DNA of 64,000 nucleotides, from the NCBI GenBank assembly GCA_023460315.1, contig JAEWQO010000125.1, positions 78,519-142,518 on the forward strand. Direction: 5' to 3'. Position 1 is the first letter of the stretch. The number at the start of each line of letters is the position of its first letter. The DNA is from Actinomycetes bacterium. GTDB lineage: Bacteria; Actinomycetota; Coriobacteriia; Coriobacteriales; Eggerthellaceae. Shown here piece after piece: positions 37,282 to 46,552 of this stretch. The position numbers and the translations under genes are program-made. The notes under the pieces are model-generated. The model had not been told where the DNA came from. It saw only the letters and a list, made by a program, of their open reading frames with translations, and searched no databases.

Positions 37282-38304
37282 ATGTTCGATGTCGCCTCTC
37301 TCTCCGACGTGCCCGCATTTCGCTGCGGTCACGCCCAAAACGCCTCCGGCGGAACCGGCTGCACGGTCATCGTCGCCCCGGAGGGCGCGACATGCGGAGT
37401 TGACGTGCGCGGCGGCGGCCCCGCCACAAGGGAGACCGACCTCCTGCGCCCCGAAAACATGATCGAAGCCGTGCACGCCGTCGTGTTGGCAGGGGGCAGC
37501 GCGTTCGGGCTTGCCGCCTCGACAGGCGTCATGGACGAGCTTGCGTCACGCGGCATCGGCTTCCCCGTCGGCACCGCCCATGTTCCCATCGTGGTGGGAG
37601 CCTGCCTCTTCGATCTCCTGGTCGGCCAGAACGTCTTTCCCGATGGCGCGATGGGACGGGAGGCGACCAGGGCAGCCCTTGACAGCGACCCACACACCCC
37701 CCTTGCCGAAGGCAACGTGGGAGCTGGCACGGGAGCAAGCGTGGGAAAGCTGCTCGGAGGAGAACGCGCGATGAAGTCGGGCCTCGGCATCTGTGGCCTG
37801 CGCAGGGGGTCGCTGGTGGCGGTCGCCCTCGTCGCGGTGAACGCACTCGGTTGCGTCCGCGGAGAGAACGGCTCGTGGATAGCCGGCTGCCGCGGGGACG
37901 ACGGACGCGTCATGGAGCCGCTCGCGGCATTTTCTCTCCTGTCAGAGCAGGCGTCCGAGGGAACCGACGCCACGCCCGCCGGCAACGAAACGCAGGCGGG
38001 GGCAGGGCCGTGCGCCAACACGACCATCGGCGTGGTGCTGACCAACGCGGCCCTGACGAAAGCACAGGCGACGAAAGTGTCCTCGACGGTCCACGACGCC
38101 TACGCGCGAGCCATCAAACCTGTCCACACCTCCAACGACGGCGACACGGTCTTCACGTTCTCGTCGGGAGAAACTGCCGCCTCCGCCGACGCCGTCGCCA
38201 TCCTCGCGACCGAGGCGATGCAGGTGGCCATCGAGCGTGCCGTGCTGAAAGCGGCGGCGGCCTACGGGCTGCCGGCAGCGTTCGACGCAGTCACCGCCCG
38301 CTAG
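37282..38304 (+). CDS. P1-family (S58, DmpA-like) aminopeptidase/amidohydrolase
   Basis: 340 residues of the DmpA/OAT fold. It begins with SDVPAFRCGHA and has the conserved GGGPATRETDLL, AVVLAGGSAFGLAAS and GNVGAGTGASVGK segments. These autoprocessing N-terminal nucleophile hydrolases cut at a Ser or Thr; the NTTIGVVLTNA segment (about 247-257) supplies a Thr candidate. Members hydrolyse N-terminal D- or L-residues, beta-peptides or lactams; the substrate is unknown. AAGGAAGGA precedes the ATG at six bases. It is transcribed alone, divergent from the SARP-like regulator. No signal peptide, so cytoplasmic. Confidence 0.88.
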   Translation: MFDVASLSDVPAFRCGHAQNASGGTGCTVIVAPEGATCGVDVRGGGPATRETDLLRPENMIEAVHAVVLAGGSAFGLAASTGVMDELASRGIGFPVGTAHVPIVVGACLFDLLVGQNVFPDGAMGREATRAALDSDPHTPLAEGNVGAGTGASVGKLLGGERAMKSGLGICGLRRGSLVAVALVAVNALGCVRGENGSWIAGCRGDDGRVMEPLAAFSLLSEQASEGTDATPAGNETQAGAGPCANTTIGVVLTNAALTKAQATKVSSTVHDAYARAIKPVHTSNDGDTVFTFSSGETAASADAVAILATEAMQVAIERAVLKAAAAYGLPAAFDAVTAR

Positions 38305-38465
38305 GACGCCCCCACGGATGCGACGAGGCTCTCGAGCCGTGCGCTCTTCGTCGTATCGGTGGCTCAGGCAGAAAGCTTTTCGCCGCTCTCCCGTCCCACG
38401 GGCCCAGGAGAGTGAACGCCCCGAAAAAATAACCGGGACGTGCCCTGAATCTTGAAAAGGCGGCG

Positions 38466-38900
38466 CTATTCTTTCCCGAGCAGTTTCGCTATGCGGTCGG
38501 AATACTGGATGTCGGTCAGCCCTTCCGCCGAGAGGTCGATGACGGGCGCGTCGTTCCACAGCGCCTCAAGCCGATAGAACTCGCGCGTTTCAGGCTGGAA
38601 CACATGCACCACAAAGCTGCCGTAGTCGAGCAGCGACCAGGTCCCGTCCTGCGTGCCCTCGCGATGAAGCGGCTTCACGTGAGCCTGCGTGCGCTCGGCC
38701 TCCTCTATCTCGTCGATGATAGCCTCCACCTGGCGGTTGTTCGCCGCCGTGGCTATGACGAAGTAGTCCGTCACGCCAATGAGCTCCCCCACCTCTTGAA
38801 CCATGATGTCGGTCGCCTTTTTCTCATCGGCCGCGCGGGCGGCGATGAGGGCGCATTCCCGGGAGGATGCCTCAGTGGTGTCTTTCTTCGCGTCAGTCAC
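38466..38900 (-). CDS. rsfS: Ribosomal silencing factor RsfS
   Basis: 144 residues with the RsfS/Iojap core: KKATDIMVQEVGELIGVTDYFVIATA and HREGTQDGTWSLLDYGSFVVHVF. It binds ribosomal protein L14 and blocks joining of 30S and 50S subunits under starvation. The GTG start at 38900 overlaps the yqeK stop as GTGA. A C-terminal tail of about 15 residues extends beyond the core. Its place after nadD and yqeK is the common order. Confidence 0.95.
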   Translation of the reverse strand: MTDAKKDTTEASSRECALIAARAADEKKATDIMVQEVGELIGVTDYFVIATAANNRQVEAIIDEIEEAERTQAHVKPLHREGTQDGTWSLLDYGSFVVHVFQPETREFYRLEALWNDAPVIDLSAEGLTDIQYSDRIAKLLGKE

Positions 38901-39538
38901 GCTGTTCCTTTCCTCGGTCCCGCATCGGCGATTTCGCGCGAGCGGGCTAGGTGGTGATTCCAGATGGTAAGCGTGTCAGGATACACGCGTTTACGCCGTT
39001 CGACAAGGTTGAGAAGGATATGCTGGAAGGTGGCGACGAACAGCTCTTCCAAAGGAACGCTGCCCGCCAGGCCACGGAGGGAGTCAAGCCCGCCGTAGCG
39101 CCGGTTCGGCTCGATGGCGTCGGCTATGTAGACGATCATGTCGAGATCGGTCATCCGCACTGCTCCGGTCGTGTGGAGCTCAATGGCGCGGATGACGTCG
39201 TCGGGTATGTCGGGATAGGCGCGGGAAAGCGCAGCGGCAGCCGTCGGACCATGCAAAAGCTGCGGCATCTCGGCAAACACGTAAGGGTCAACCGATACGC
39301 CCAGGCTTTCGGCGCGACGGCGTATGCCTTCGTCGTCGTAGTTCTTGTCCCAGTCATGCAAGAGTCCGGCCAACCGCGCCTTGCGCTCGTCGGCGTCATA
39401 AAGCCGCGCGAGGCCCGCCGCCGTGTCGGCGACGCCCAGAGCATGCTTGTAGCGCTTGTCCCGCAAGCGCTGCGCCACCTCGTTCCTGCGCGCCTCATAG
39501 AAGGCGTCAGAGAGCGCATCAACCGGTGAATCAGCCAT
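38897..39538 (-). CDS. yqeK: YqeK-like HD-domain hydrolase
   Basis: 213 residues from the ATG at 39538, overlapping the nadD end by eight bases. The HD-domain residues are seen in HALGVADTAA, LAGLLHDWDKN (His-Asp) and ELHTTGAVRMTDLDMIVYIAD. YqeK proteins hydrolyse diadenosine tetraphosphate to ADP. It is a member of the nadD-yqeK-rsfS operon and coupled to both neighbours. A longer start at 39577 would lie inside nadD and is less likely. Confidence 0.93.
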   Translation of the reverse strand: MADSPVDALSDAFYEARRNEVAQRLRDKRYKHALGVADTAAGLARLYDADERKARLAGLLHDWDKNYDDEGIRRRAESLGVSVDPYVFAEMPQLLHGPTAAAALSRAYPDIPDDVIRAIELHTTGAVRMTDLDMIVYIADAIEPNRRYGGLDSLRGLAGSVPLEELFVATFQHILLNLVERRKRVYPDTLTIWNHHLARSREIADAGPRKGTA

Positions 39539-40199
39539 CGAGCATGCCCCCTTCGCGGTACAGCCCCTGCTCGTCAATGTACTCGCATACGCACCGCATG
39601 GTCAGATAACGGATGGATCTCCCCATCGCGACGCGCCGGCGCAAGTCGCTCGACGAGAGCGCGAGCGCCGTCACTTCCAGATAGTCTATGTCAAAAATGC
39701 CACGGGACTCGATCTCCGCCCGTTTCTCCTGCGTGAGCACATATCCCGGACGCGTGACCGCTATCAGGCGAGCAAGCCCGGCGATGGCCTCGCTCTCGCG
39801 CCACTGCACGATGCTGAGCACGGCATCGGCTCCCGTGATGAAACACAGCTCGACATTGTCCGGATAATGGGCCCGCAGCTGGCGCAGGGTGTCCACCGTA
39901 TAGGTGTCGCCGCCTCGCTCGACCTCGATGGCGCTCACGTCGAATGCCCGGTTGCTCTCGACGGCAGCACGGCACATCGCCAAGCGCATGGCGGCAGGCG
40001 TGATGGCACGGTCGCGCTTGAACACGGGGTTTCCCACCGGAATGAACACGACGGCATCCAGCCCGTAGGCCTCGCGCGCCTGCTCCGCGCAGGCAAGGTG
40101 CCCAATGTGTATAGGATCGAAGGTGCCTCCCATGATGCCGAGGCGGCAAGGGGCGCCATCCTTTCCCAAATCGTCGAATCGCTCGCTTACCACCGCCAC
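39531..40199 (-). CDS. nadD: Nicotinate-nucleotide adenylyltransferase
   Basis: 222 residues with the nucleotidyltransferase signature GGTFDPIHIGHLACAE near the N-terminus and the C-terminal SSSDLRRRVAMGRSIRYL motif that binds ATP phosphate. It adenylates nicotinate mononucleotide in NAD synthesis. The GTG start at 40199 directly follows the proA stop. About 18 extra N-terminal residues precede the first strand; a Met inside the motif (residue 23) is too late to be the start. Confidence 0.95.
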   Translation of the reverse strand: MAVVSERFDDLGKDGAPCRLGIMGGTFDPIHIGHLACAEQAREAYGLDAVVFIPVGNPVFKRDRAITPAAMRLAMCRAAVESNRAFDVSAIEVERGGDTYTVDTLRQLRAHYPDNVELCFITGADAVLSIVQWRESEAIAGLARLIAVTRPGYVLTQEKRAEIESRGIFDIDYLEVTALALSSSDLRRRVAMGRSIRYLTMRCVCEYIDEQGLYREGGMLDG

Positions 40200-41489
40200 T
40201 TATGCGCGCACCTGCCCGTCGCCGCGCAGGACATACTTATATGAGGTGAGCGCAGCCAAGGCGAAGGGGCCGCGGGCGTGCAGCTTCTGGGTGGAAATGC
40301 CTATTTCAGCGCCGAGGCCGAACTGGCCGCCATCGGTGAAGGCGGTCGAGGCGTTGGCATACACGGCCGCTGCATCGACCCGCGCCAAAAAGCGCTCGCG
40401 GGCATCCGCATCCTCGGCGACGATGGCTTCCGAATGCTTGGTTCCATAGCGGTTCACGTGGTCGATGGCCTCATCGATGCCGTCGACGCATCTGACCGCG
40501 AGCTCGGGAGCGAGATACTCGGTCTCCCAATCTTCCTCGGTCGCCGGAGCAAACTGCTCTCCCGGCACAAGCCCAATCGATGCCGCAAGCTCACACGTCT
40601 GCCTGTCCCCGTGCAGGAAGACGTTTCGCTCAGCCATTTCCCGCAGCGCCTTCGGAAGGAAGGAGGGAGCGATGGACGCATCCACGAGCAGGGTCTCGGC
40701 AGCATTGCACACGCCATAGCGGCGGCACTTCGCGTTCACGATGATGTCAAGGGCTTTTGCCTGGTCAGCAGAATGATGAACATAAACGTGGCAGTTTCCC
40801 GTTCCCGTCTCTATGACCGGAACCTTCGAGGTCTCGACGCAGTGGCGGATCAGGCCCGCGCCGCCGCGGGGAATAAGCACGTCGATGGTTCCATGAAGCT
40901 GCATGAGCTCGTCTGCCGCCGCGCGATCCGTCGTCTCCACCAAACCGATGCAGCCTTGAGGCATGCCGGCTTCAACAGCGGCGTCATGGAGCACGGCGGC
41001 AATGGCCGAATTGGAGTGGGCCGCGAGGCTCCCGCCCCTAAGCACGGCGGCATTGCCGGATTTCAGGCAGATTCCCGCCGCGTCGGCCGTCACGTTCGGA
41101 CGGGCCTCATATACGACGGCAACCACGCCGAGAGGAACGCTCACGCGAGTGAGCGCAAGACCGTTGTAGAGCGTGCGCTCTTCCTGGATTTCCCCCAGAG
41201 GGCCAGGCAACGCAGCAAGATCCTCCAGAGCCGACGCCATGGCGTCGACGCGCGCAGAATCAAGCATGAGCCTGTCGATCAGGCTCTCCTTCGTGCCGGC
41301 CAAACGCGCTGAGGCCATATCCCGGTCATTTGCCTCAATGATTGCTTCCGTATGATCGCGGAGGGCCTGGGCCATCGCGCGCAAGGCGGCGTTCCGCTCA
41401 TCGTCGGATGTCTGAGAAAGCGGTCCTGCGGCCACCCTGGCCGACTCCGCCATGCGCCGCACTTCGGCGCGAGCACGCTCCTCGTCCAC
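40200..41489 (-). CDS. proA: Gamma-glutamyl phosphate reductase
   Basis: 429 residues from the GTG at 41489, chosen over an upstream start at 41564 because AAGGAG lies five bases before it and the length fits the family. The aldehyde-dehydrogenase fold has the catalytic Cys in RRYGVCNAAETLL. It reduces glutamyl-5-phosphate in proline synthesis. proB, its usual partner, lies 2.3 kb away, separated by a permease on the opposite strand. It heads the proA-nadD-yqeK-rsfS operon. Confidence 0.95.
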   Translation of the reverse strand: MDEERARAEVRRMAESARVAAGPLSQTSDDERNAALRAMAQALRDHTEAIIEANDRDMASARLAGTKESLIDRLMLDSARVDAMASALEDLAALPGPLGEIQEERTLYNGLALTRVSVPLGVVAVVYEARPNVTADAAGICLKSGNAAVLRGGSLAAHSNSAIAAVLHDAAVEAGMPQGCIGLVETTDRAAADELMQLHGTIDVLIPRGGAGLIRHCVETSKVPVIETGTGNCHVYVHHSADQAKALDIIVNAKCRRYGVCNAAETLLVDASIAPSFLPKALREMAERNVFLHGDRQTCELAASIGLVPGEQFAPATEEDWETEYLAPELAVRCVDGIDEAIDHVNRYGTKHSEAIVAEDADARERFLARVDAAAVYANASTAFTDGGQFGLGAEIGISTQKLHARGPFALAALTSYKYVLRGDGQVRA

Positions 41490-41885
41490 GACTTCTCCTT
41501 GCTCCTCATAGGCGCCGTCTTGCGGCAAACGCCCGCGCCCGAACCTGCACGCACGCACCGTCAACGTTCTCGGAAGGATGCCTCTCCCTCAGTCTCTGCC
41601 GCCTTTCAGGACAAATCTGCGAGAAACGCTGTCTCTGAAAGACGATACCACAAAGCGATCAGGCGGAGCAAGGCGACCCACTATCTTGCGGCCAAGGGCA
41701 AAGTCGCCCTTCCCGCAAGGCTGGGCACCGCGGGAATGCAGGTCGGCCGGCACAACGACCAGAGGCTTTGTCTTGAGGGGAATGCCTTGATTTGATCCGC
41801 GCCCCGAAGCTGATCAACGAACATCCCCCGATCCCCGTCGGGGCGTCGACGGCGGATCGAAGTTTCGGGCCAGAGTGCAAAACCC

Positions 41886-41915
41886 TTGCAACGGCACCGC
41901 AAACTGGGCTATGCT
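41886..41915 (+). promoter_or_regulatory. Candidate permease promoter
   Basis: TTGCAA (41886-41891) and TATGCT (41910-41915) are 18 bp apart on the plus strand, giving a leader of about 175 bases before the permease start at 42098. Confidence 0.5.
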
Positions 41916-42023
41916 ACGTGCGTTTTGCATAAAGGGCCGGCACCGTTCCCAGACCCGAGACGGATGTTGCTCCCCTACCCAAAGAAGCGCGAGGAATCAA
42001 GCCGCGTCGACGCATCGCCCCCC

Positions 42024-42056
42024 GGAAGGGCGCCTTGCGAGAGAACGCAAGCTTCC
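42024..42056 (+). promoter_or_regulatory. Stem-loop in permease mRNA leader
   Basis: CTTGCG (42034-42039) pairs with CGCAAG (42046-42051) across the loop AGAGAA, and GGAAG (42024-42028) pairs with CTTCC (42052-42056) around a five-base bulge. It ends about 40 bases before the start codon. It matches no riboswitch I recognise. Confidence 0.45.
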
Positions 42057-42097
42057 GACAGTGGCAGCCGGAGGACATGAAGACAACGGAGTATCAC

Positions 42098-43618
42098 ATG
42101 GATCTGTTTCGCACCAAATCAATCGAACAATCTCTCGCCGAAGCCGAAGAGCCCGAGTTCAAACTCAAGAAATCCCTCAATGCGCTTGACTTGGTTGTTT
42201 TTGGAATAGGCGTGATCATCGGGGCAGGCATCTTCACCCTGACAGGCAGGGCAGCCCATGAGCTTGCCGGACCCGCCGTTGTTCTCAGCTTCGTCCTCGC
42301 CGCCGCCTGCTGCTCCCTTGCCGCCATGTGCTATGCGGAGTTTTCCTCCACCGTGCCAGTTTCCGGATCGGCCTACACCCTGAGCTATATCGCCCTCGGA
42401 GAGATCGTGGCCTGGATAATCGGGTGGGACCTGCTTCTGGAGCTGCTCTTGGCTGCATCGGTCGTCGCTCAGGGTTGGAGCAGCTATTTCAGCATGCTCG
42501 TCGGAAACTGGATATCCCTGCCGCCCGAACTCACCTACGGAGGAGTCGTCGACCTGCCTGCAATCATCCTGATTTTGGCACTGGGGATTCTCATGGTTTT
42601 CGGCATCAAGGAATCGCTTCGGGTCAACATGGTGCTGGTGGCTCTCAAGCTGTTCATTGTGGTGTTTGTCATACTTGCCGGCATACAGTTCATCGACCCG
42701 TCGAATTGGACTCCTTTTGTCCCAGCCGAACAGGTTAAAGACACGACGGCGGCCTCAATGATGGCCCAGCCGCTCATTCAGTTCTTCTCGGGCAGCTCCC
42801 CCACCACATTCGGCCTGGGCGGGATAGTCTCGGCGGCCTCGTTGGTGTTCTTTGCCTACATAGGCTTCGATGTCGTTGCCACCACCGCCGAGGAGACCAA
42901 GCATCCGCAGAGGGACCTCCCCATCGGCATCCTGGCCTCGCTCGCAATCTGCACCGTGCTGTATTGCGTCACGTCGTTGGTGGTCACCGGCATGGTCCCC
43001 TACGATCAGCTGTCCGCATCGGCCTCCTTGGCGCAAGCCTTTGCCTTTCACGGGCAAAGCTGGATGTCCATCCTGGTGTCAGCTGGTGCGGTTGCCGGCC
43101 TCACCAGCGTCGTCCTGACCATGATGACGGGGGCAACCAGGCTCGTCTTTTCCATGGGACGCGACAACCTGCTTCCGAGAGCTCTATCGAAGGTCCATCC
43201 CACATTCAGGACCCCTTGGCTCATCGGCATCATCATCGCCGTCGTGTGTGCCGCAGTTGCCGGATTCACCCCTATCGGCCTGCTTGAGGAAATGGTCAAC
43301 ATCGGAACGTTGAGCGCATTTCTTTTGGTCAGCATCGGCGTCTTGGTGCTCAGAAAGAAGCGGCCCGACCTTCATCGGCCCTTCAGGGTGCCGGGCGTTC
43401 CCGTCGTGCCGATTCTGTCGGCCCTGATCTGCCTGTACCTCATGGTCAACCTTTCGGTTGAAACCTGGCTGCGCTTCGTTGTCTGGCTGGCGGTGGGGTT
43501 TGTGATCTATTTCTCCTACTCGCGCAAGCATTCCCGACTTTCATCCACCAACAGGGAAGGACGCGAGGATTCGCCCACTCTGGAGAAGGGCACAGCGGCA
43601 GGCGAAACCTCCCGATAA
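42098..43618 (+). CDS. APC-family amino-acid permease
   Basis: 506 residues from the ATG at 42098, which has GGAG six bases upstream; an earlier Met at 42077 has a poorly spaced site. At least 12 hydrophobic membrane segments follow a charged N-terminus, with the APC signature VIIGAGIFTLTGRAA in the first helix and FFAYIGFDVVATTAEE in the middle. It resembles YfnA/CAT-type cationic or branched amino-acid transporters; the substrate cannot be read from sequence. It is oriented against its neighbours, between proA and proB, which suggests later insertion into a proBA operon. Confidence 0.9.
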   Translation: MDLFRTKSIEQSLAEAEEPEFKLKKSLNALDLVVFGIGVIIGAGIFTLTGRAAHELAGPAVVLSFVLAAACCSLAAMCYAEFSSTVPVSGSAYTLSYIALGEIVAWIIGWDLLLELLLAASVVAQGWSSYFSMLVGNWISLPPELTYGGVVDLPAIILILALGILMVFGIKESLRVNMVLVALKLFIVVFVILAGIQFIDPSNWTPFVPAEQVKDTTAASMMAQPLIQFFSGSSPTTFGLGGIVSAASLVFFAYIGFDVVATTAEETKHPQRDLPIGILASLAICTVLYCVTSLVVTGMVPYDQLSASASLAQAFAFHGQSWMSILVSAGAVAGLTSVVLTMMTGATRLVFSMGRDNLLPRALSKVHPTFRTPWLIGIIIAVVCAAVAGFTPIGLLEEMVNIGTLSAFLLVSIGVLVLRKKRPDLHRPFRVPGVPVVPILSALICLYLMVNLSVETWLRFVVWLAVGFVIYFSYSRKHSRLSSTNREGREDSPTLEKGTAAGETSR

Positions 43619-43625
43619 AAGGGAT

Positions 43626-43672
43626 GGGGGTCGGCACCTCCCCGCGCCAAGCCGGGATCGGCGCCGACCCCC
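43626..43672. terminator. Bidirectional terminator-like hairpin between permease and proB
   Basis: GGGGGTCGGC (43626-43635) and GCCGACCCCC (43663-43672) form a perfect 10-bp stem with an inner CCCG/CGGG pairing. It starts eight bases after the permease stop, between convergent genes. The T run is weak. Confidence 0.6.
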
Positions 43673-43778
43673 TCGGTCTATCGTGCCGTTCACGGCTGAG
43701 ACAGCCTTCATTTTGCGACAGGCAAAGCCTTCAAGCCCTCCGGCCGTCGCGATAAACAAGGAGCTTCACGGTGCCCGA

Positions 43779-45002
43779 TCACTCGAACACCACCAACTCG
43801 TCGCGATGCACGAGGGGCCTGTCAGCCAAATGGGCAAGCAGGCGATTCTCACGCAGTTCGTCGCGCGTCTTTCCCACAGCCAAGCACACCTCGTCGCAGG
43901 AAGCCAACGCCTTTCCCCGCGCAAACAGATGGCCCCGCTCATCCTTGATGTCGATGATGTCATCGGCATCGAAACGCCCCTCGACCGCCGCCACGCCCAC
44001 CGGAAGCAAAGAGCTTCCCTTTGCGATGAGCGCCGTCTTGGCCCCCGCGTCCACGACCACCGCGCCATGGGCGGCATCCCCCAGCGCAATCCACAGCTTC
44101 CGCGGCGTGATCTCATGCGGCCTGCGCGCAGCCACGAACCGCGTCCCCACGTCCTCGCCAGCCGCCACATCCACGATGACGTTTGGACGCCGCCCATTGC
44201 AGACGACCAGCGGAATGCCCGCCACCATAAGCACCCGTGCCGCCTTGATCTTCGTGATCATGCCGCCCGAGCCAACCGTGGTGCCAGCCTCTCCAGCCAC
44301 GGCCATGATGTCCTGGTCGATGACCTCGACGCGCGGTATGAGCTTCGCGGTGGGCACATGGTGTGGATTGGCGTCGTACAGGCCGTCGATGTCGGACAGT
44401 ATGACCATGAGGTCGGCTTCGATGAGACAGGCGGCAAGGGCGGCGAGCGTGTCGTTGTCACCAAAGCGAATCTGCTCGACCGAGACGGTGTCGTTCTCGT
44501 TCACGATGGGAACAACCCCCAATTCGAGCAGCCGGAACAACGTGTCCCGAGCATGCAGGTACGCCCGACGGTCGGCCGTGTCGCGCCGGGTCAGCAAAAC
44601 CGTCGAGGTCGTGATGCCATAGGGAGCGAACGCCTCGGCATAGGCGGTGGCAAGGGCGCTCTGTCCCACCGAGGCCGCCGCTTGAAGGCTCGGCATGTCA
44701 TGTGGGCGCTTGGCGATGCCAAGTGCCTCAAGCCCACAGGCTATCGCCGCCGACGTCACGATGACCGGCTGCCAACCGGCATCCCGCACGCGGGCAATCT
44801 GATCGGCGATCGTCCGCAGGTAGTCATAGTCAATGGAGCTCTCCGACGTCGTGAGCGTCGATGACCCTATCTTCACGACCAGCGGCCGACTCGGCCTCTC
44901 GCGTTCGTCAGCGTCCGTCACCGCCCGCCCCGATGCAGCAACGGCACATCCGTCAGACGCAGCGCCCCGGGCGGCAGATGAGCCGCAAGACCGTCCCATC
45001 AC
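43779..45002 (-). CDS. proB: Glutamate 5-kinase
   Basis: 407 residues: an amino-acid kinase domain (VVKIGSSTLT, VTSAAIACGLEALG, VGSGGMITKIKAA) and a C-terminal PUA domain (from about 300). It phosphorylates glutamate in the first step of proline synthesis and is feedback-inhibited by proline in relatives. The start overlaps the obgE stop (GTG at 45002 or ATG at 44999). About 38 N-terminal residues precede the kinase fold; they are Ala/Ser/Arg-rich and may reflect a start that is really downstream, for example the GTG at 44921, which lacks a clear ribosome site. Confidence 0.93.
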   Translation of the reverse strand: MMGRSCGSSAARGAASDGCAVAASGRAVTDADERERPSRPLVVKIGSSTLTTSESSIDYDYLRTIADQIARVRDAGWQPVIVTSAAIACGLEALGIAKRPHDMPSLQAAASVGQSALATAYAEAFAPYGITTSTVLLTRRDTADRRAYLHARDTLFRLLELGVVPIVNENDTVSVEQIRFGDNDTLAALAACLIEADLMVILSDIDGLYDANPHHVPTAKLIPRVEVIDQDIMAVAGEAGTTVGSGGMITKIKAARVLMVAGIPLVVCNGRRPNVIVDVAAGEDVGTRFVAARRPHEITPRKLWIALGDAAHGAVVVDAGAKTALIAKGSSLLPVGVAAVEGRFDADDIIDIKDERGHLFARGKALASCDEVCLAVGKTRDELRENRLLAHLADRPLVHRDELVVFE

Positions 45003-46402
45003 AGCTCAAGTCCCTTGAACACATCCTCCGACACCAAGGTCGACTCGAATTCGAACGCCCGGCCGGCAACGCGAATCTCGTCTCCATCGACAGCTCCTGC
45101 CCGCTCAAGCTCCCGCTCCACGCCCAAACGCTTGAGGCGGTGCTGGAGAAAAGCGATGGCCTCGTCGTTGTCCCAGTCCGTCTGCACCACCATGCGCTCG
45201 ACCTGAGGACCGGTGACGCGGAAGATGTTGTCTGAGAGCTTCTTGACCTGGAAGCTCCTGTCACGCTCGGAATGCCTATGCTCCCATACCTGGTCATAGG
45301 CCGGCGCCTCGTCAAGCAGCGCACGCGCCTGCTCCCGCAATTCATGGACCTTCGATGCGATGGCCGCCTTCAATCCGTCAACCCCCTGGCCGGTCAGAGC
45401 ACTCACCCGGTAGAGCTTTGGATCGATGGGACTTGCGGAAAACTCGTCCCCGCCAGCTGCCGCGACCGAGTCCTCCCGAACGCGTGCTGCCAGTCTGTCG
45501 GCGGCTTCCTCAACGCCTGCCACGTCAATCTTGTTTGCCACGACTATACGCGGACGGGCCGCCAGCTCGTCGGCATAGAGGGCCAGTTCGCGATTGATGG
45601 TCTCATAGTCCTCAAGGGGATCACGTCCCTCGTAGTCGCCCGTGAGGTCAACCACGTGGACAATGAGCGCCGTGCGCTCGATATGGCGGAGAAACTCATG
45701 TCCCAGGCCCCGTCCCTCGTGAGCGCCCTCGATGAGGCCGGGAATATCCGCAATCACAAAGCTGCTGTCGCCCGATCGCGCCACACCGAGATTTGGCACG
45801 ATGGTCGTGAACGGATAGCCAGCAATCTTGGGGCGCGCAGCGCTCATCTTGGCAATGAGCGACGACTTGCCAGCCGAGGGCATCCCCACAAGCGCCGCAT
45901 CCGCCATCAGCTTCATCTCGAGCTCTATCCAAAGCTCCTGGGCTGGTTCTCCCAGTTCGGCAAAGGCCGGCGCACGACGGGTGGGCGTGACGAAGTGGAT
46001 GTTGCCACGACCGCCCATACCGCCCCGAGCCACCGTCACCCGCTCGCCATCGTGCGTCAGGTCGGCAATGAGCTCGCCGGTGCCGTCGGAATCCGATTCC
46101 TCCCCGAGGCACGTGCGAACAACCGTCCCCACCGGAACTTTGAGGATCAGGTCTTCCCCGGTCGCCCCATGCATGCGCGCACCCTTGCCATGGATGCCGC
46201 GATCCGCCTTGAAATGATGCTTGAAACGATACTCGATGAGAGAAGACAGGCTTGCATCCGCTTCGACGATCACGTTGCCGCCGTGTCCTCCGTCGCCGCC
46301 ATCCGGCCCGCCTTTCGGAACATGGGCCTCTCGACGAAAGGACATGCACCCGGCACCGCCGTCGCCGCCCTTCACCTGTATGCGCACTTTGTCGATAAAC
46401 AT
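44999..46402 (-). CDS. obgE: GTPase ObgE (CgtA)
   Basis: 467 residues in three domains: the Gly-rich Obg domain (1-160), the G domain (G1 GMPSAGKSS, switch II DIPGLIEGAHEGRGLG, NKID), and a C-terminal OCT domain (about 370-440). It is a ribosome-associated GTPase for 50S assembly and stress control. G1 reads PSAGKSS where many Obg proteins have PNAGKST. It is in the usual rplU-rpmA-obgE order and overlaps proB. A promoter candidate lies at 46445-46474. Confidence 0.96.
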   Translation of the reverse strand: MFIDKVRIQVKGGDGGAGCMSFRREAHVPKGGPDGGDGGHGGNVIVEADASLSSLIEYRFKHHFKADRGIHGKGARMHGATGEDLILKVPVGTVVRTCLGEESDSDGTGELIADLTHDGERVTVARGGMGGRGNIHFVTPTRRAPAFAELGEPAQELWIELEMKLMADAALVGMPSAGKSSLIAKMSAARPKIAGYPFTTIVPNLGVARSGDSSFVIADIPGLIEGAHEGRGLGHEFLRHIERTALIVHVVDLTGDYEGRDPLEDYETINRELALYADELAARPRIVVANKIDVAGVEEAADRLAARVREDSVAAAGGDEFSASPIDPKLYRVSALTGQGVDGLKAAIASKVHELREQARALLDEAPAYDQVWEHRHSERDRSFQVKKLSDNIFRVTGPQVERMVVQTDWDNDEAIAFLQHRLKRLGVERELERAGAVDGDEIRVAGRAFEFESTLVSEDVFKGLEL

Positions 46403-46444
46403 TAGGGCACCTCTATCTCATCCTCGGCTCAAGAAGCGGGAACC

Positions 46445-46474
46445 GGGATAGGCTTTGTAACCACATTGGGTCAA
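46445..46474 (-). promoter_or_regulatory. Candidate obgE promoter
   Basis: TTGACC (46469-46474) and TATCCC (46445-46450) are 18 bp apart on the minus strand, between the rpmA terminator and obgE. Confidence 0.4.
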
Positions 46475-46484
46475 ATTGTATATG

Positions 46485-46512
46485 AAAATGCCCCCTGCTC
46501 TGCAGAGGGCAT
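46485..46512 (-). terminator. Intrinsic terminator after rpmA
   Basis: ATGCCC/GGGCAT (46488-46493 and 46507-46512) with an inner CTGC/GCAG stem is followed on the minus strand by TTTT, 41 bases after the rpmA stop. It would separate rplU-rpmA from obgE, or give partial read-through. Confidence 0.7.
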
Positions 46513-46552
46513 GCTGAAAACAGATGAACGTTACGCAGTCGCGAGACAAAAC

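Larger units (their letters stand above)
41490..42097. other. Non-coding stretch between proA and the amino-acid permease
   Basis: A 608-bp divergent region with no supported gene. It holds a plus-strand promoter candidate for the permease (41886-41915) and a leader hairpin (42024-42056). The proA promoter must lie here but I did not find a convincing one. A small hairpin CCCCGA/TCGGGG lies near 41827-41844. Confidence 0.55.
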
